Shown: positions 63,278 to 64,000 of the stretch, in pieces
Position numbering within the stretch: position 1 is the stretch's first letter
How the letters are laid out: the number at the start of each line of letters is the position of its first letter
Assembly (NCBI GenBank): GCA_013204585.1
Contig: JABMNL010000031.1
Coordinates: 1-64,000 of the forward strand
DNA: 64,000 nucleotides
Origin: SAR202 cluster bacterium
GTDB taxonomy: Bacteria; Chloroflexota; Dehalococcoidia; Lucifugimonadales; UBA3495
Direction: 5' to 3'
Made by a program: the position numbers and the translations under genes
The notes under the pieces: generated by a model
What the model was told of the DNA's origin: nothing
Database searches by the model: none
The model's input: only the letters and a program-made list of their open reading frames with translations

Positions 63278-63955
63278 TTAAGCGTCAACCAGGCCGTAAC
63301 CAACGTTGGCAACGGTCCTGATGTACGAATCGCCGTGCAGTCCAAGTTTTTGACGCAGCCTGCGGATGTGAACGTCGACGGTTCGTGTGCCGCCGAAGTT
63401 ATCCAAGCTCCAAACGCTGGTCAGAAGGTCGTCGCGGGTGAAAATTCGGCCCGGATTTTCCATCAAAAACTTGAGGAGTTGAAACTCCATCCAGGCCAAG
63501 TCCACCCGCTCGCCCTCGATACGGACCTCGTAGATGCGCGTGTCTAGGGTTATCCCGCCGAGCCGAAGCAGATGGGGCGGCAATTCAGTTTGTTTGCCCA
63601 GGACTAGCCTGCTCAGGCGCTTCTCCATTTCGGCGGCAGAGCAAGGGAGCAGCAAGAAGTCGTCCGCGTATTCATACAATTCTTCGGTTTCCAGGTTCTC
63701 GTGGTCGACGCACAACAGGACCGGTGGCAAAAACGCTTGCTCACTGCTTACGGTGTTCGCTAGAACCTGTCCCACACTGTCAAAGTCCGGGCTGACCACA
63801 ATCGCTGATGGGTTCGTCCGGAACACCGCTTTTTGGAGTTCTTGAACAACCGGCCCAACAAGCTCTACAACGCCCCTAGTAGAGAGAGACGCAAAGGCTT
63901 GGTCAAGGCGATCCCAGCGCTCGCCCAGCATAAGAACTTTAATTGGTGGTTTCAT
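63278..63955 (-). CDS. GlnR-like orphan OmpR-family regulator
   Basis: A 225-residue regulator: degenerate receiver-like N-terminal domain and a winged-helix DNA-binding domain (DLAWMEFQLLKFLMENPGR, DNFGGTRTVDVHIRRLRQKL, YIRTVANVGYGLV). The arrangement is close to actinobacterial GlnR, which controls nitrogen genes without a kinase. The receiver lacks a clear phospho-acceptor site (AIVVSPDFDS). It is just upstream of and codirectional with the nitrogen operon, 204 bases away. The ATG at 63955 begins MKPPIKVLMLG. Confidence 0.82.
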   Translation of the reverse strand: MKPPIKVLMLGERWDRLDQAFASLSTRGVVELVGPVVQELQKAVFRTNPSAIVVSPDFDSVGQVLANTVSSEQAFLPPVLLCVDHENLETEELYEYADDFLLLPCSAAEMEKRLSRLVLGKQTELPPHLLRLGGITLDTRIYEVRIEGERVDLAWMEFQLLKFLMENPGRIFTRDDLLTSVWSLDNFGGTRTVDVHIRRLRQKLGLHGDSYIRTVANVGYGLVDA

Positions 63956-64000
63956 CGGCTTGTCAGCACAACGTACTTCTGGCCGCGAATACGTCCACTG

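Noticed and set aside
1-64000. Prophage or integrative element
   Set aside because: No integrase, transposase, capsid, terminase or conjugation gene was recognised. The only mobile-like signals are short repeats.

Overview
The window looks like a chromosomal segment of an uncultured Chloroflexota bacterium, most likely Dehalococcoidia/SAR202-like. This is inferred from content, not from a marker search: three LLM-type flavin/F420 oxidoreductases, a PPOX-type F420 enzyme, several amidohydrolases, a giant cyclase/ATPase/TPR protein, FAH and LigB-type catabolic enzymes, moderately high GC, and small dispersed palindromic repeats. No transposase, integrase, phage gene or CRISPR array was seen.

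Layout. 1-1508: MITE-like repeat and an HMG-CoA-lyase-family gene. 1746-9144: two vitamin B1 uptake operons (thiBP plus ATPase, and thiZXY), each behind a near-identical promoter, TPP riboswitch and terminator. 9231-13620: two small proteins, a repeat-rich gap and ileS, which is bracketed by inverted repeats. 13832-25926: cyclase/ATPase/TPR protein, LLM enzyme, amidohydrolase, mutM, a membrane protein, an F420 enzyme, a GNAT protein, sbcC and an AbiU2/HEPN-like gene. 26083-35298: ffh, a mosaic lipoprotein, a phosphodiesterase-family protein, an LLM enzyme and an overlapping repair operon (amidohydrolase, mug, thpR, alkA-like). 35467-41419: a peroxiredoxin-like selenoprotein gene, proBA, an esterase and a DapA-family gene. 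41608-48241: mfd, a TlpA-like lipoprotein, tRNA-Pro and a gamma-glutamyltransferase. 48330-57379: a catabolic island (FAH, LLM, TPP enzyme, VOC, two alpha/beta hydrolases, LigB dioxygenase) containing a UGSC selenoprotein gene. 57823-63955: a lone OppB-type permease and a nitrate/nitrite assimilation operon.

Main discoveries. (1) Two genes are interrupted by in-frame TGA at redox-motif positions, and each has a perfect stem-loop at SECIS distance. One is a peroxiredoxin-like protein with a Sec-x-x-Sec motif (SelL-like, 35467-36024). The other is a UGSC-family protein (51734-52279). Ordinary gene calling would truncate both. (2) The nitrogen operon combines ferredoxin-type nitrite reductase, a NarK/NNP transporter and a small sulfite-oxidase-fold molybdoenzyme with a NifI1/NifI2-type pair of P-II proteins but no nitrogenase. 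It lies next to a GlnR-like orphan regulator, with an 11-bp direct repeat in the promoter gap. The molybdoenzyme is a candidate nitrate reductase.

TGA is a normal stop for many genes here (thiP, thiZ, mug, the amidohydrolase), so wholesale reassignment of UGA is unlikely. No selenocysteine machinery gene lies in the window, so the Sec trait must be confirmed elsewhere in the genome.
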